Positions 23,910-34,994 of a stretch of 64,000 nucleotides of DNA are shown piece after piece (position 1 is the stretch's first letter; every line of letters begins with the position of its first letter). The stretch comes from Rhizophagus clarus. Taxonomy: Eukaryota; Glomeromycota; Glomeromycetes; Glomerales; Glomeraceae. The notes beneath the pieces are model-generated. The model was not told the DNA's origin and made no database searches. It saw only the letters and a program-made list of their open reading frames with translations. A program made the position numbers and the translations under genes. The DNA is taken from the NCBI GenBank assembly GCA_015698045.1, contig BLAL01000196.1:930001-994000 (forward strand). Direction: 5' to 3'.

Positions 23910-24641
23910 TTATGTCTTATTTGCATCTGGAATTATAGGAATAAAATAGTTCCTATCATTACATGTAAGGGCGATATTCTTTCGAGATTCATGAATATCA
24001 TAATTATACCTTCTAAGACATGCTCGGCTCAAACCAATCTCTCTATGCTTATATCCTTTCAGGACTACAAAATCTTCTTTAATGATACAACTACCACTCT
24101 GTGGTGGTGAAAGGTCTATCGATACATTTTTTACTATACCAAGCGTCTCACTATCTCCTGATGCACTAGTAATACTATGCTTTATAGATTTATCAGCTTT
24201 TAGTTTTAATTCGTGACATGCTTCTTCTTGGATAAAAGAGACATTAGCACAGGAATCGGCTAAACACTGAATATCTATCCCATTTATATTTCCATTTATA
24301 GCCAAAAGATCCTTAGAATTTTCCAACTGAGCAACATCAATATCCATAGCCACTGGGTCTGAATATTCCTCTTGTACTTCTGGTTGTTCTTGAGAAGCGC
24401 TTTCATAATTTTCTAATATTTTATAGACGATCTCCTGAATAATCTTTCTGATATCAGCAAGTTTTAGAAGATTTAAGAGCTTCGTTTTAGTAAAGTTTGT
24501 TTGTGGCTTAATAGCAGGAAGTTTTACCACTTTGGCCGATTTAGGTGTCGATTTAGATGCTGATAGTGATTTAGTTACCGGTAATTTACCTTTATTTGAA
24601 ACTATCTTTTTTTTGGACGAGCATAATTTCTCCATTCTCAC
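23910..24641 (-). CDS. Element A retropepsin-like aspartic protease
   Basis: 243 codons. After a Lys/Ser/Pro-rich linker and a helical part (LLKLADIRKIIQEIVYKILE) there is a single retropepsin-like domain. IQCLADSCANVSFI corresponds to the usual ALxDTGAxxSFI with DSC in place of DTG or DSG, and IGLSRACLRRYNYDIH corresponds to the ILG..FL....IDY strand. It would be expected to cleave the Gag-like protein as a dimer. In B it overlaps gag. Here the Tc1/mariner element at 24,663-28,882 separates the two, so any Gag-Pro fusion is lost in this copy. Confidence 0.75.
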   Translation of the reverse strand: MRMEKLCSSKKKIVSNKGKLPVTKSLSASKSTPKSAKVVKLPAIKPQTNFTKTKLLNLLKLADIRKIIQEIVYKILENYESASQEQPEVQEEYSDPVAMDIDVAQLENSKDLLAINGNINGIDIQCLADSCANVSFIQEEACHELKLKADKSIKHSITSASGDSETLGIVKNVSIDLSPPQSGSCIIKEDFVVLKGYKHREIGLSRACLRRYNYDIHESRKNIALTCNDRNYFIPIIPDANKT

Positions 24642-24662
24642 CTTGAACTAATTCTATAGGTA

Positions 24663-27600
24663 CAGTGGGATATCAAAAATCACTGGACAGTTTTTTTTCA
24701 GAATTGCTTAACCGCATTTTCTCAGCATCCAGTGATCATTAAGCAATGAACCAAAGCTTGTTAGAATCATCATAACAAGGCGCATTGAATGATGTTATCT
24801 GTGTATCTCTAGCATTAATAGGTAATTAGTTATTGTCAAGTATTTATAAACAGTAAAATAGGAATAACTTTTCAGTCTCTAATGCTAAAAACATAAAAAT
24901 AATACCATTCGATTTGTCTTGTTATGGCGAATCTAACAAGATATGCCTCATCATTCTATGATTAATGGGCAATGAAACGCCTTGATACTTTTATTTTTCA
25001 TTATTAAAAAAATTTTCAAAAATCATGATTTTAAAATAAACTTTAAATGGAGTTTAAATGTCACCCAGTGATCATACAAAGATGATCAAAGGATTATTAG
25101 ATTCGTCTCATTGAGATGCATTGAATGGTGGTATTTATATATTTCTAGCATTAATAGATAGTTAATTATGATCAATAATCTCTAAATTAAAAAATGGTGA
25201 TAACTTTTATCTATTAATGCTAGAGATTTAAAATACTGCCATTTAATGTGTCTCATTATGATAAATATAATGAGCTTTTTTTGTTTTTATATTACCACCA
25301 GATAATTAAACGCCTTGATGTTTCTACATGTCAATATTAAAAAAATTGTTAAAAAAATATAATTTTAGAATAAACTTTAAATGGAGTTTAAATGTCATGC
25401 AGTGATCATATAAAGATGATCAAAAACTCATTAGATTCGTCTCATTGAGATGCATTGAATGACGGTATTTTTATATTTCTAGCATTAATAAATAGTTAAT
25501 TATGATCAATATTCTTTAAATTAAAAAGTAGTAATAACTTTTTGTCTATTGATGCTAGAGATATAAAATACTACTATTTAATGTGTCTCATTATAATAAA
25601 TATAATGAGCTTTTTTTATTTTCATATTACCGCCAGACAAGAAAACGCCTTGATGTTTCTACATGTCAATATTAAAAAAATTGTTAAAAAAATATAATTT
25701 TAAAATAAATTTAAATGGAGTTTAAATGTCACCCAGTGATCATACAAAGATAATCAAAAGCTCATTAGATTCGTCTCATTGAGATGCATTGAATGGTGGT
25801 ATTTTTAGATTTCTAGCATTAATAGATAGTTAATTATGATCAATATTCTTTAAATTAAAAAGTGGTTATAACTTTTTATCTATTGATACTAGAGATGTAA
25901 AATACTACCATTTAATGTGTCTCATTATGATAAATATAATGAGCTTTTTTTGTTTTAATATTACCACCAGATGAGAAAATGCCTTGATGTTTCTAAATGT
26001 TAATATTAAAAAAATTTATTAAAAAAATGTAATTTTAGAATTAATTTAAATAGGATTAAAATATTACTCAGTGATTATACAAAGTTGATTAAAAGCTCAT
26101 TAGATTCATCTCATTGAAAAAAATTAAATAGTAATAAAATAAGTGTAGTTAAAGTTTTTGACAAAAAATACATTTTAATTATAAAAAAAAAATATTTATT
26201 ATTTTATTATTAATATTTTGTAGGATCACCTTTATTTTCAATAACTGCAGCAACACGGCGTGGTATACTATCTACAAGATTTTTATATATTTTTTCATCA
26301 AGATTTAAACCATTCTTCTTGTAAAATCTTCCATAAATCATCTTGATTTTTTGGTAATGGTCTATGATTTCTGACTTTTCTTTCCAATTCATCCCATAGA
26401 TTTTCTATAGGATTCAAATCTGGACTTTGTGCAGGCCATGGTAAGCTTGCAATATTATTATCTTCTTTCCACTTTTTTGCTATATTTGCTGTATGAATAG
26501 GAGCATTATCTTCTTGAAAAATATAATTTTCTTTATCTTCTAAATTATTTATAAAGGGCAATAAATGTTTTTCAAGTATTTCTTTTACATAGACATTTGC
26601 TGTTATTTTACCTTCTAATTTAACTAATGGACCTAATTTATTTTTTACAAAACAACCCCAAATCATTACACTTTCTTGACCTGATTTAAATGTAGGAATA
26701 AGACATTTTGGATTATATTTTTCCTGAGGAGTTCTCCAAACATATCTTTTTCCATCACCACCAAATACTTCAAATTTAGATTCATCACTCCAAATAATGT
26801 TTTCCCATTCATTTATCCACTTTACTTTTTGTTTAAGCCATTTTAATCTTTTCATTTTATTAGCTGCATTTACAAAGGGTTTTTTTGCTCCAACTCGTCC
26901 ATAAATATTATTTTTATGGAGATATCGTTTGATAGTAATTGGGCTTGCCTCTATTGAAGTAGAAGTAGTAAAGTTTTCACACAATTCATCAATAGTAGTT
27001 TTTCGGTTTTTATTAAGAGTTTGCATTAAATGACGGCCATCTCTTTCTGTTATAATAGGTGGTCTACCACTTTGTGAAGGTAATGTTTCAAATCCTTCTT
27101 TATATGCAGCAATAACTTCATGAACTGTACTTTTTGAATGTTTTAATATTTTACTTATTTTTCTTATGCTAAAATCACATTTCCAAGCACCTATTATTTC
27201 ACCATGCTGGAATTCTGTAAGTTCTTTACGTTGGGTAGCAGCCATTTAAATAATTTATTATTTTTTTTATAATTTATAATATTAAGGAAAAGAAGAAACT
27301 ATATAATTTTAAAGACTTTTTTAATAGTAAAGAAATTTTTTTAAAAAAAAATATTTATAAAAAATAAATATTATCATAAATACAAATTGGTAAAAATTTT
27401 AATGTTTATATATTTTTTTAATTTTTGGCTTAATATACTTGACTTGCTTTGCATCATATTTGCTTAGTATTTGGCTTAGCATATTGGGTTAACACATAAG
27501 GCTTAGTTATTTGGCTTAGTATATTTGCTTAGCATATTTGGCTTTATGCATTTGGCTTTGAATATTTAGAATACAGTATATTAAATAAAGATAAAAAAAA

Positions 27601-28882
27601 GCTCATTATATTTATCAAAATGAAATGCATTAAATGACAGTATTTTTTATAATACTAACATTAGTAGGTAAAAAGTTATTTGCACTTTATCATTTAGAGA
27701 ATATTTGTCATAACTTATTGCCTATATATGTTAAAGATATATAAATACTACCATTCGATGCATCTCAATGAGACGAATCTAATGAGCCTTTGATTATCTT
27801 TGTATGATCACTGGGTGACATTTAAACTCCATTTAAAGTTTATTTTAAAATTATATTTTTTTAACAATTTTTTTAATATTGACATGTAGAAACATCAAGG
27901 CGTTTACTTGGTGGTAATATAAAAACAAAAAAAGCTCATTATATTTATCATAATGAGACACATTAAATGGCAGTATTTTTTATCACTAGCATCAATAGAT
28001 AAAACGTTATCACCATTTTTTAATTTAGAGATTATTGATCATAATTAACTATCTATTAATGCTAGAAATATAAAAATACCACCATTCAATGCACCTCAAT
28101 GAGACGAATCTAATGAGCCTTTGATCATCTTTGTATGATCACTGGGTGATATTTAAACTCCATTTAAAGTTTATTCTAAAATTGTATTTTTTTAACAATT
28201 TTTTTAATATTGACATGTAGAAACATCAAGGCGTTTACTTGTCTGGTGGTAATATAAAAACAAAAAAAGCTCATTATATTTATCATAATGAGACACATTA
28301 AATGGCAGTATTTTATATCTCTAGCATCAATAGATAAAAAGTTATCACCATTTTTTAATTTAGAGAGAATTGATCATAATTAACTATCTATTAATGCTAG
28401 AAATATATAAATACCACCATTCAATGCATCTCAATGAGACGAATCTAATGAGCTTTTGATCATCTTTGTATGATCACCGGGTGACATTTAAACTCCATTT
28501 AAAGTTTATTTTAAAATCATGATTTTTGAAAATTTTTTTAATAATGAAAAATAAAAGTATCAAGGCGTTTCATTGCCTATTAATCATAGAATGATGAGGC
28601 ATATCTTGTTAGATTCGCCATAACAAGACAAATCGAATGGTATTATTTTTATGTTTTTAGCATTAGAGGATGAAAAGTTATTCCTATTTTACTGTTTATA
28701 AATACTTGACAATAACTAATTACCTATTAATGCTAGAGATACACAGATAATACCATTCAATGCATCTTGTTATGGTGATTCTAACAAGCTTTGGTTCATT
28801 GTTTAATGATCACTGGATGCTGAGAAAATGCAGTTATGCAATTCTGAAAAAAAACTGTCCGGTGATTTTTGATATCCCACTG
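24663..28882 (-). mobile_element. Tc1/mariner element 1 with composite ~1.4-kb inverted arms
   Basis: 4,220 bp, TA duplicated at 24,661-24,662 and 28,883-28,884, ends starting CAGTGGGATATCAAAAATCA. Each arm consists of several units of about 330 bp in tandem (with ATGGAGTTTAAATGTCACCC, GATTCGTCTCATTGAGATGC and TTAATGCTAGAGAT words), inverted between the arms. The units contain smaller inverted repeats. One transposase gene lies in the centre. Element B shows the empty site in gag. Confidence 0.9.
26210..27245 (-). pseudogene. Tc1/mariner transposase, C-terminal frameshift
   Basis: Begins MAATQRKELTEFQHGEIIGA. Two helix-turn-helix regions (SIRKISKILKHSKSTVHEVI; TIDELCENFTTSTSIEASPI) are followed by the DDE core: IIWSDESKFEVFG, FQEDNAPIHTA and SPDLNPIENLWDELE, the DD34E layout of Tc1. 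The frame ends early at 26,298 (EEWFKS). The normal C-terminus, IPRRVAAVIENKGDPTKY, continues in another frame to 26,210, so a small indel near 26,300 removes the last ~30 residues. The core is intact, so partial activity cannot be excluded. Confidence 0.85.
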
Positions 28883-28884
28883 TA

Positions 28885-30283
28885 CACCTCGAACAGCATT
28901 GGAAGTATCCATAGGATCATCATGATCATCCAAGGAAAGTTTACGCATTGCCCTATTTAACTCTGCATCTTCACGTCTTTCTCTAGCTTTTGTAATTCTT
29001 TTAGCAATCTTACCAGCTAATCTTTGTACTAATGTATTTCTAGGAGCAGGTCCACCTGATGCATAATCAAATAGCTGTTGTAAATGCCTATTATCAACCT
29101 CATCTTCATCAGGTGGATTAAAAGCTTCATCAGGAATATCATCCCAATCATCCTGATATTGAGGCTTAGGTTTAGGTTTAGGTCTATAAACTGGCTTTAC
29201 ATCTCGAGCCTTAAGACTCTCCTGTAATTGGTGAATTTGGGATTGAAAACCTTCAGCCTGTTGTTGTAATAATTGACTCATTTCTTTTTGGGTAACTGCA
29301 TGATTTTGTACTGGTTTTAATATAACTGGCTCCTGACTAACTGGTGGTAATTGCTCTGGAATAATTTGTCTATCCCTCTGATACTGTATATTTTCTCGTC
29401 TTTCTCTACCAAGACGTAATTCAGACTTTCTTTTTTCAACTCGTTCAAGAAGACCTACTAATTCCTCTATATCTCGTTCAGCACCAATCCTTTCAGTCTC
29501 AATAGCACAATCATTATTTAGACCTCTTAGAAACTGATTAACTAAAACATCATTACCATAACCTAATAGTTCAGCACTTCTTCTAACTTTATCATAGAAA
29601 TCTCTAACAGGCATATTTTCCTGAAAAAGGTTACCAAATCTTAACTGACGTCTGGCATTCTGCTGTGTAGGAAATTCATTACGCATTTTAATTAGAACAT
29701 GACAGGAACGGGCTGGAATTACATACGGATGACTGACACCTGCTCCACCAGCAATTGCTACACCAGCTCCAGCACCACCACCACCAAGAACATTGTGATT
29801 AAGAGGATCATTAGTAAATTTCATACCAGCACGATTTAACCAAATATCTCTATTTCCTTCTATAGCATAATCAGGCCAGGCATCAGTGACTGGAACATTA
29901 TTACCTGCACCACCACCACCAGGTAGCGCCATATGAGCCTCTGCAGGAGAACCTACAACCCATGAATTTACTGGACAATTAGCAGCATTATTACCAGCCA
30001 AAGCCTTAAATGCTGGCTCATCTTCATATATAAGACGAAGAAGAATATTTCTAAGTCTAACTCTCTTTCCTAGGATATTAGCATCATACCATCTGGCGGC
30101 CAGACCAGTTAAGCAAGTACGAAGTATACCCATAGCTTTCTCCCAACCTGCTGGATTACCTGCAACAGCCGATGGATCAATTCCAATACTATGAATATAG
30201 CCCTTATATAACTCAAAAAATCTCTCAAGATCATCATCATCATTTCCAGCAAAAACTGGCATTCCTATTGCAACGGTAGCCAT
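28885..30283 (-). pseudogene. Element A Gag-like protein, 3' end cut by Tc1/mariner insertion
   Basis: Counterpart of the element B protein at 55,906-57,369. The retrotransposon Gag core is visible: GWEKAMGILRTCLTGLAARW (first capsid domain) and RDFYDKVRRSAELLGYGNDV plus NQFLRGL (second part). A Gly/Ala-rich insert lies between them, then a Gln-rich coiled region and an acidic tail. The Tc1/mariner element enters at the TA of GTGTACC, near the natural end, so about 460 codons remain. The start at 30,283 overlaps the coiled-coil gene by 19 nt in another frame, as in B. Confidence 0.8.
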
Positions 30284-30915
30284 ATTACTGGGGGATTATC
30301 TGGAGGAGGATTGTTGACTATAGGATTTGCTTGTCTAATTCGAAACCACTGCGCTTGAATTCTAAGTACAGCCAATTGTGCTTGCATTCTATCACGAATT
30401 CGTCCCAAGTTTCTAGATGTAAGTCATTCTATTGCAAGTTGGTGTGTTAATCTATTATTTCTTTGTTGCAAAGTATCCCTAATTCTTCTTTGCCGTACTT
30501 GCTGATCTTGTAATTGATTAGCTTGATCACGATTTGCATTTACCAGATGATTTCTCTCATTTTGCAATCCATTTCTCTCATTTTGACATGCAATAAGACG
30601 TTGTCTAATACCATGAATCTCACGTTCTCTAGCATTGGTCACTTCTTGCAAATACTTTAATAAGCCAGTCGAAGTATCAAGCTCTTCCCTAGTTTGTCTT
30701 GCTCTTTCTTCAACCTGTATACCATGAGCTATAATCAATCCAATAATGTGCTTAATTTCGTGATTAATATTTATAAGATTTGGTGTAATAGTCATTCGAC
30801 CATTTACCAGCAGGGCATCTGCATCATTCTTAAGTGCATTAATTAGCTGATTAATATCCATTGCTACTAAATGTGCTGAAGGGGATCCTGTAGGATCAGT
30901 GGAAATATATGCCAT
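30265..30915 (-). pseudogene. Element A coiled-coil protein, one premature stop
   Basis: Counterpart of 55,274-55,924. Long heptad-rich helices (ERARQTREELDTSTGLLKYL; RNGLQNERNHLVNANRDQAN) suggest a rod-like structural protein. A TGA at 30,424-30,426 replaces the CGA (Arg) found in B, leaving 163 of about 217 codons. It is directly upstream of gag with overlapping ends, so the two may share a transcript. Confidence 0.75.
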
Positions 30916-30946
30916 TTTGAATATACTATATACTATATACTACTAA
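30916..30946. promoter_or_regulatory. Divergent promoter region, coiled-coil and ATPase genes (A)
   Basis: Only 31 bp separate the two divergent starts. It contains ACTATATACTATATACTACT, a repeated TATA-like word, and is conserved at 55,243-55,273. It could serve both genes. Confidence 0.5.
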
Positions 30947-32254
30947 TTGCTTAAAATGGACTTATATGTGTACAATTTGGATGAGTATACCGGTGATACT
31001 AGGCAAGGAAATGAATATGCTCCAGTATGGAATTTTCGTCTTGCTGTAACTGGTAGCTCAGATTCTGGAAAGACTACTATGCTTCTTAATTTACTAATGG
31101 GAGATGCAAAAGCTAAAGAGGATGGAAATCGATATATTCTTTGTGATGAAATAGTCCTTATTTATAGGTATTTAAACGAACTTAAATGGCAAATAGTAAA
31201 GGATTTCTTTGATGATAATGAAGACGTTACTTTTAGAGCGATTTCATATCACCAAATGCCAGATGTAGAAGACTTTGATCCCAAAATTGCTACTGTAGTT
31301 ATATTTGAGGATTTAATGGATGCCCCTAAAAACATCCAAGAAAAAATAACTGGATACTTTACCCATGGACGACATAGAAATATTTCGGCTATTTATGTAG
31401 CCCAAAGATTCTTTGCTATCCCAAAAGCAATTCGAGAAAATGTGAATTATATTTCTCTACATGGTGGGCATGGTAGTTTAAGTGATACAAAGCGTATCAT
31501 TAGACAATATACTAATGAATCAGATTCTCTTGCCCCAATCATTGATGAACTAACCTTAGGTAGGAAATTCATAGTATTTGACTTAAGACGCCCTAAAACT
31601 GACCCCTTAGCAATCAGAGTTCGATGGGATACTAGTCTTAAAACTTTTATGGAATCGTCCTTGAATAACGCTTCTAAAATGATCACGTATTCATCTAAGA
31701 TTGATCTAAGATCATCCAAGAATGATTCTAAAATCATCACAGATTCATCTAAGATCGATCTAAGATCATCCAAGAACGATTCTAGAATCATCATAGATTC
31801 ATCTAAGATCGATCTAAGATGTCGATTTACTTCTTATAGGCAGAAGGCAATAGCTGAAGCTAAAAAGAATAATTTGTTAAAGGAATTTGCCTGAAACTTT
31901 TCTTCTCCTAAGGAACGTAAACTTTACTTAATACCAGACGCCTTATTGAAGGTAAAAAATTCAGATATTTGGGCTAAATATGTTTTTAGAGAAGCTTATG
32001 GAATAAATGACCGTACTCTTGGAGATGAGTATAAGAAATTCCTGTCCCAAGTTAAGAATGTATGTGTTACTAGAAATAATTCCCCGGTATCAGTAACACC
32101 TTTTGATCGATATAGAGAACTTTTGAATGAGCATTCTCTAAGTGACGAAAAAATAATAGAAGGTATTGAAGCACTTCTAAAACTATTCAATGATGGCTTA
32201 ATGAAAAAGCCTACCCTACAAGTGGGAATTAATAGTCTATTCCATTCTTTCTAA
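30947..32254 (+). pseudogene. Element A HerA/A32-like packaging ATPase, one premature stop
   Basis: P-loop ATPase. Walker A GSSDSGKTT lies at residues 36-44 and the Walker B-like VVIFEDLMDA at about 117-126, a spacing and sequence like viral A32-type genome-packaging ATPases of the FtsK/HerA group. An 18-residue repeat (SSKIDLRSSKNDSRIITD) lies in a linker. A TGA at 31,892-31,894 replaces the CGA of B; sequence after it (NFSSPKERKLYLIPDAL on) stays open to 32,254. It would pump DNA into particles if particles form. The 3' end overlaps the convergent gene at 32,229 by 26 bp. Confidence 0.8.
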
Positions 32255-32789
32255 AAAGCTTAAGTAACTCTTCTCTAGTCACATTTATAGTTATAGTACT
32301 TTTTTCCTTACCATCTATTACCATTCTTGACATTTTTGTTACTATGCCAAAGGTCTTCAATGCACGAGAAACAAAGTTTTTGCTTAAGGGATTATCTATT
32401 ACAATACAATACATACCATAAAATACGGCAAAGGGTTCATTTATTCCTTCTACTACATATAAATCAAATAAAAATCGATATAAAGCTTTTTCTCCTACAT
32501 CCCTATCTAGCTCATTAATTCGTTTGAGTAGCCAAATCTTGATCGATTCAACATCTGGTTCAATACTATTTAACTGTTCCTCATAGTCTCGAGTAAAGGT
32601 AAAAGTAAGTTCATCATCTAGAGAGACCGATCTATATATTTTGATTAGCTTATATATATTTTCATGTAAGCTGTCTATATCGGTACATCTTTGTACAGTT
32701 CGTCTGAATTTGATAGTAGATAGGCCTCTTCTTGGCTTGGCCAATACAAGTCCACAAACTGGGCAGTATTTTCTAATTTGATCAACCAT
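32229..32789 (-). CDS. Element A ORF5, N-terminal CPVC protein
   Basis: 186 codons, intact and nearly identical to 53,400-53,960. It starts MVDQIRKYCPVCGLVLAKPR, a possible half zinc ribbon, followed by a mostly helical protein with YRFLFDLYVVEGINEPFAVF. No family was recognised. Strong conservation in both copies, while neighbours decayed, supports a real gene. Its tail overlaps the ATPase gene by 26 bp. Confidence 0.8.
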   Translation of the reverse strand: MVDQIRKYCPVCGLVLAKPRRGLSTIKFRRTVQRCTDIDSLHENIYKLIKIYRSVSLDDELTFTFTRDYEEQLNSIEPDVESIKIWLLKRINELDRDVGEKALYRFLFDLYVVEGINEPFAVFYGMYCIVIDNPLSKNFVSRALKTFGIVTKMSRMVIDGKEKSTITINVTREELLKLFRKNGIDY

Positions 32790-32807
32790 TTTTTTCAGAA
32801 TTATCTA

Positions 32808-34141
32808 CACTCCCCGACCAAAAGTCTCCGACCACTTTAAAACCGGAAAAAAATACACCAACTTCAACATTTAATTTCTTAATGATTTATAAATAAACAT
32901 TGTAAAAAATTTATATAGTTTTATTCAGAAAAACGTGAATTTTATTAATATCTAGTTGGATTTCCGTGGCTATCTAATACAGCTTGAACCCTCCTTGGCA
33001 AACTTTCAACTAAATTTGTTAAAATTTCGGGTTCGATTTTATTCCATTCCTCCTCCAAGATTACCATTAATTCCTCAATATTTTTTGGATGAGGTTTGTG
33101 TTCCCGGACTCTCCTTTCCAAAACATCCCACAAATGTTCAATTGGGTTAAGGTCCGGGCTCTGTGCAGGCCATGGAAAGTCTATTATCGAATTATCCTCT
33201 TTCCATTGTTTAACCGTTCTTGCTCTATGCACTGGGGCATTGTCATCTTGAAAAATATATTGTGAATTGTTTTCTAAACTATTATAGAAGGGTAAAAAAG
33301 TGTTTTCTAATATTCCCATATATACAGAAGCATTAATACTACCAGAAACTTGGATTAAAGGACCAATTTTATCTTTCGCAAAACACCCCCATACCATAAC
33401 ACCTTGGTTTCCGGATTTTACAGTTGGAATCAAGCAATCCACATCATATTTTTCATGTGGTTTACGCCAAACCCAGTGGTGTGCATCATTTTGGAATATC
33501 ATAAAGCGGGATTCATCACTCCAAATGATAAAATTCCACTCATCATCCCAATCTCTTCTTTCACGGCACCATTCTAGTCTTTTTTTACGATTTGCTTCAG
33601 AAACAAATGGTTTTCTCTTTCCAGCTCGTCCAAAAAAACCCTCAGAGTGTAAAGTACGTTTTATAGTATTAGAGGATACTGAAATTGATAAAGATTCACT
33701 AAATTTTTTTGTCATTTCCTCTAGTGATTGTTGCCGGTCTTCCTTAAGTGTTCTTACAAGTTGTCTAACGTTTCTTTCTGTGAGTTTTAGTGGCCTTCCT
33801 GAACGTGAAGAAGCTGTAATTTGTCCTGAATTTTTGTACCTCGTTATAGTATCATGGATAGTGCTTTTAGGGTGCCCAAGAATTTCCCCAATATTTCGTT
33901 CACTATGACCTCCTTTCCAGAGACCAATAATCTCTCCTCGCTCAAACTCAGTAAGTTCACGTCTTTGGGACATTATAAAAATATATATTTTTTTTTTATT
34001 TTCGGATAACTGAAAACAAGAGCTTCATGGGAAAAAAAAATTTTATATGTTTATATTTAATGGATTTGGCGTAAACAAACTTAATAGGTAATGATCGGCA
34101 ATAAAAAAATCGGGTGGTCGGAGACTTTTGATCGGGGAGTG
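32808..34141 (-). mobile_element. Tc1/mariner element 2, complete
   Basis: 1,334 bp with terminal repeats of about 28 bp starting CACTCCCCGACCAAAAGTCT (one mismatch), flanked by TA at 32,806-32,807 and 34,142-34,143. Element B keeps the empty site (ATCTACATAAAA). It sits between ORF5 and ORF4 of element A and damages neither. Confidence 0.95.
32945..33973 (-). CDS. Tc1/mariner transposase, intact
   Basis: 342 codons from ATG to stop, the usual Tc1 length. Two HTH domains (EIIGLWKGGHSERNIGEILG, then NVRQLVRTLKEDRQQSLEEM) and a DDE core are present: IIWSDESRFMIFQ, FQDDNAPVHRA and SPDLNPIEHLWDVLE. The C-terminus ends LPRRVQAVLDSHGNPTRY as in full-length relatives. No break is visible. Together with matching TIRs this could be an active, autonomous element. 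Confidence 0.92.
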   Translation of the reverse strand: MSQRRELTEFERGEIIGLWKGGHSERNIGEILGHPKSTIHDTITRYKNSGQITASSRSGRPLKLTERNVRQLVRTLKEDRQQSLEEMTKKFSESLSISVSSNTIKRTLHSEGFFGRAGKRKPFVSEANRKKRLEWCRERRDWDDEWNFIIWSDESRFMIFQNDAHHWVWRKPHEKYDVDCLIPTVKSGNQGVMVWGCFAKDKIGPLIQVSGSINASVYMGILENTFLPFYNSLENNSQYIFQDDNAPVHRARTVKQWKEDNSIIDFPWPAQSPDLNPIEHLWDVLERRVREHKPHPKNIEELMVILEEEWNKIEPEILTNLVESLPRRVQAVLDSHGNPTRY

Positions 34142-34181
34142 TACATAAAAAATGAAATTATTTAATTACCTGTTTTTATAT

Positions 34182-34766
34182 TTATTCTTTATTACAGTCT
34201 TCACAAAGACCGCTTTCAGGTAATTCGTTAAGGTTTACAGGCATTTGGCACTCCTTGCATAAGGCAATATTAAGTTTGGCAAGCCTTCTTGATTGTTCCT
34301 CTTGTTGTGCTTCTCTTTCTCTTTGTCTAGTAAATTGACGTGCTTCTTCAACCCCTTGCCTATAACTTGGATTACGTCATTCCCATCTAGCATAATGGGC
34401 GGTTATATTAAATGCAGTTTCAAGGTATCCAAGTCTTACCTCAGTATCTTGAATATACAATAAAGATGGATTAGACTGTGCGATTTCTGCATATCTTGGA
34501 GGAACAAGATAGTAATCTTCTATTATTTCATATTCAGCCCTTTGAATTAAATAATAATACGTTCTAGTTCTAAATTGAACCATACATCCAGTATCTACAT
34601 TGAGATAGCTTTCCCTTACAGAAGAAAGTGGAGGTGCAGTTGCTCTTCGAACCAATCTGCTATCAAGATAATCATATGCTTCTAAAACTAGCTGATTGAA
34701 AGTCGAACTACCAACACGAATTGTTCTGCCAGTCAATGGATTAGTAGTATATCTATTAGCACTCAT
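34182..34766 (-). pseudogene. Element A ORF4, NPLTGR adaptor-motif protein, one premature stop
   Basis: Counterpart of 52,759-53,343. The N-terminus MSANRYTTNPLTGRTIRVGS matches the NPxTGRxIxxxGxT motif of the 2-cysteine adaptor domain found in large DNA viruses, here without an obvious leading Cys. The C-terminus has CxxC pairs (CRECQMPVNL type, then CEDC). A TGA at 34,377-34,379 stands where B has CGA, cutting the zinc part off. Confidence 0.75.
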
Positions 34767-34784
34767 CTTTTTTTATTGTTACTT

Positions 34785-34806
34785 TAGTATAGGCTATATT
34801 CAATTA
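34785..34806 (-). promoter_or_regulatory. Promoter-like motif, element A ORF4
   Basis: On the minus strand TAATTGAATATAGCCTATAC, about 20 bp before the ORF4 start, the same block as at 52,719-52,740 and similar to the helicase and ORF10 motifs. Confidence 0.5.
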
Positions 34807-34833
34807 CGATTTTTTTCTAAAAATGAAAAATCT

Positions 34834-34985
34834 CTAATGACAAAGTTACTTCGTCATCAGCTTTTGCACAAAATTTTTAATAATGCCTAGTGACAAAGTT
34901 ACTTCGTCATCAGTCTTTGCACAAAATTTTTAATAATGCCTAGTAACAAAGTTACTTCGTCATCAGTCTTTGCACAAAATTTTTA
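34834..34985. repeat. Near-palindromic tandem repeat between ORF3 and ORF4 (A)
   Basis: Three units of about 57 bp, each with TGACAAAGTTACTTCGTCA, an inverted repeat with one mismatch, followed by CAGTCTTTGCACAAAATTTT. Element B has four units at the same place. Confidence 0.8.
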
Positions 34986-34994
34986 ATAATAAAT

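Noticed and set aside
33300..33908. 202-codon plus-strand open frame
   Set aside because: Antisense of the intact Tc1/mariner transposase; no independent support.
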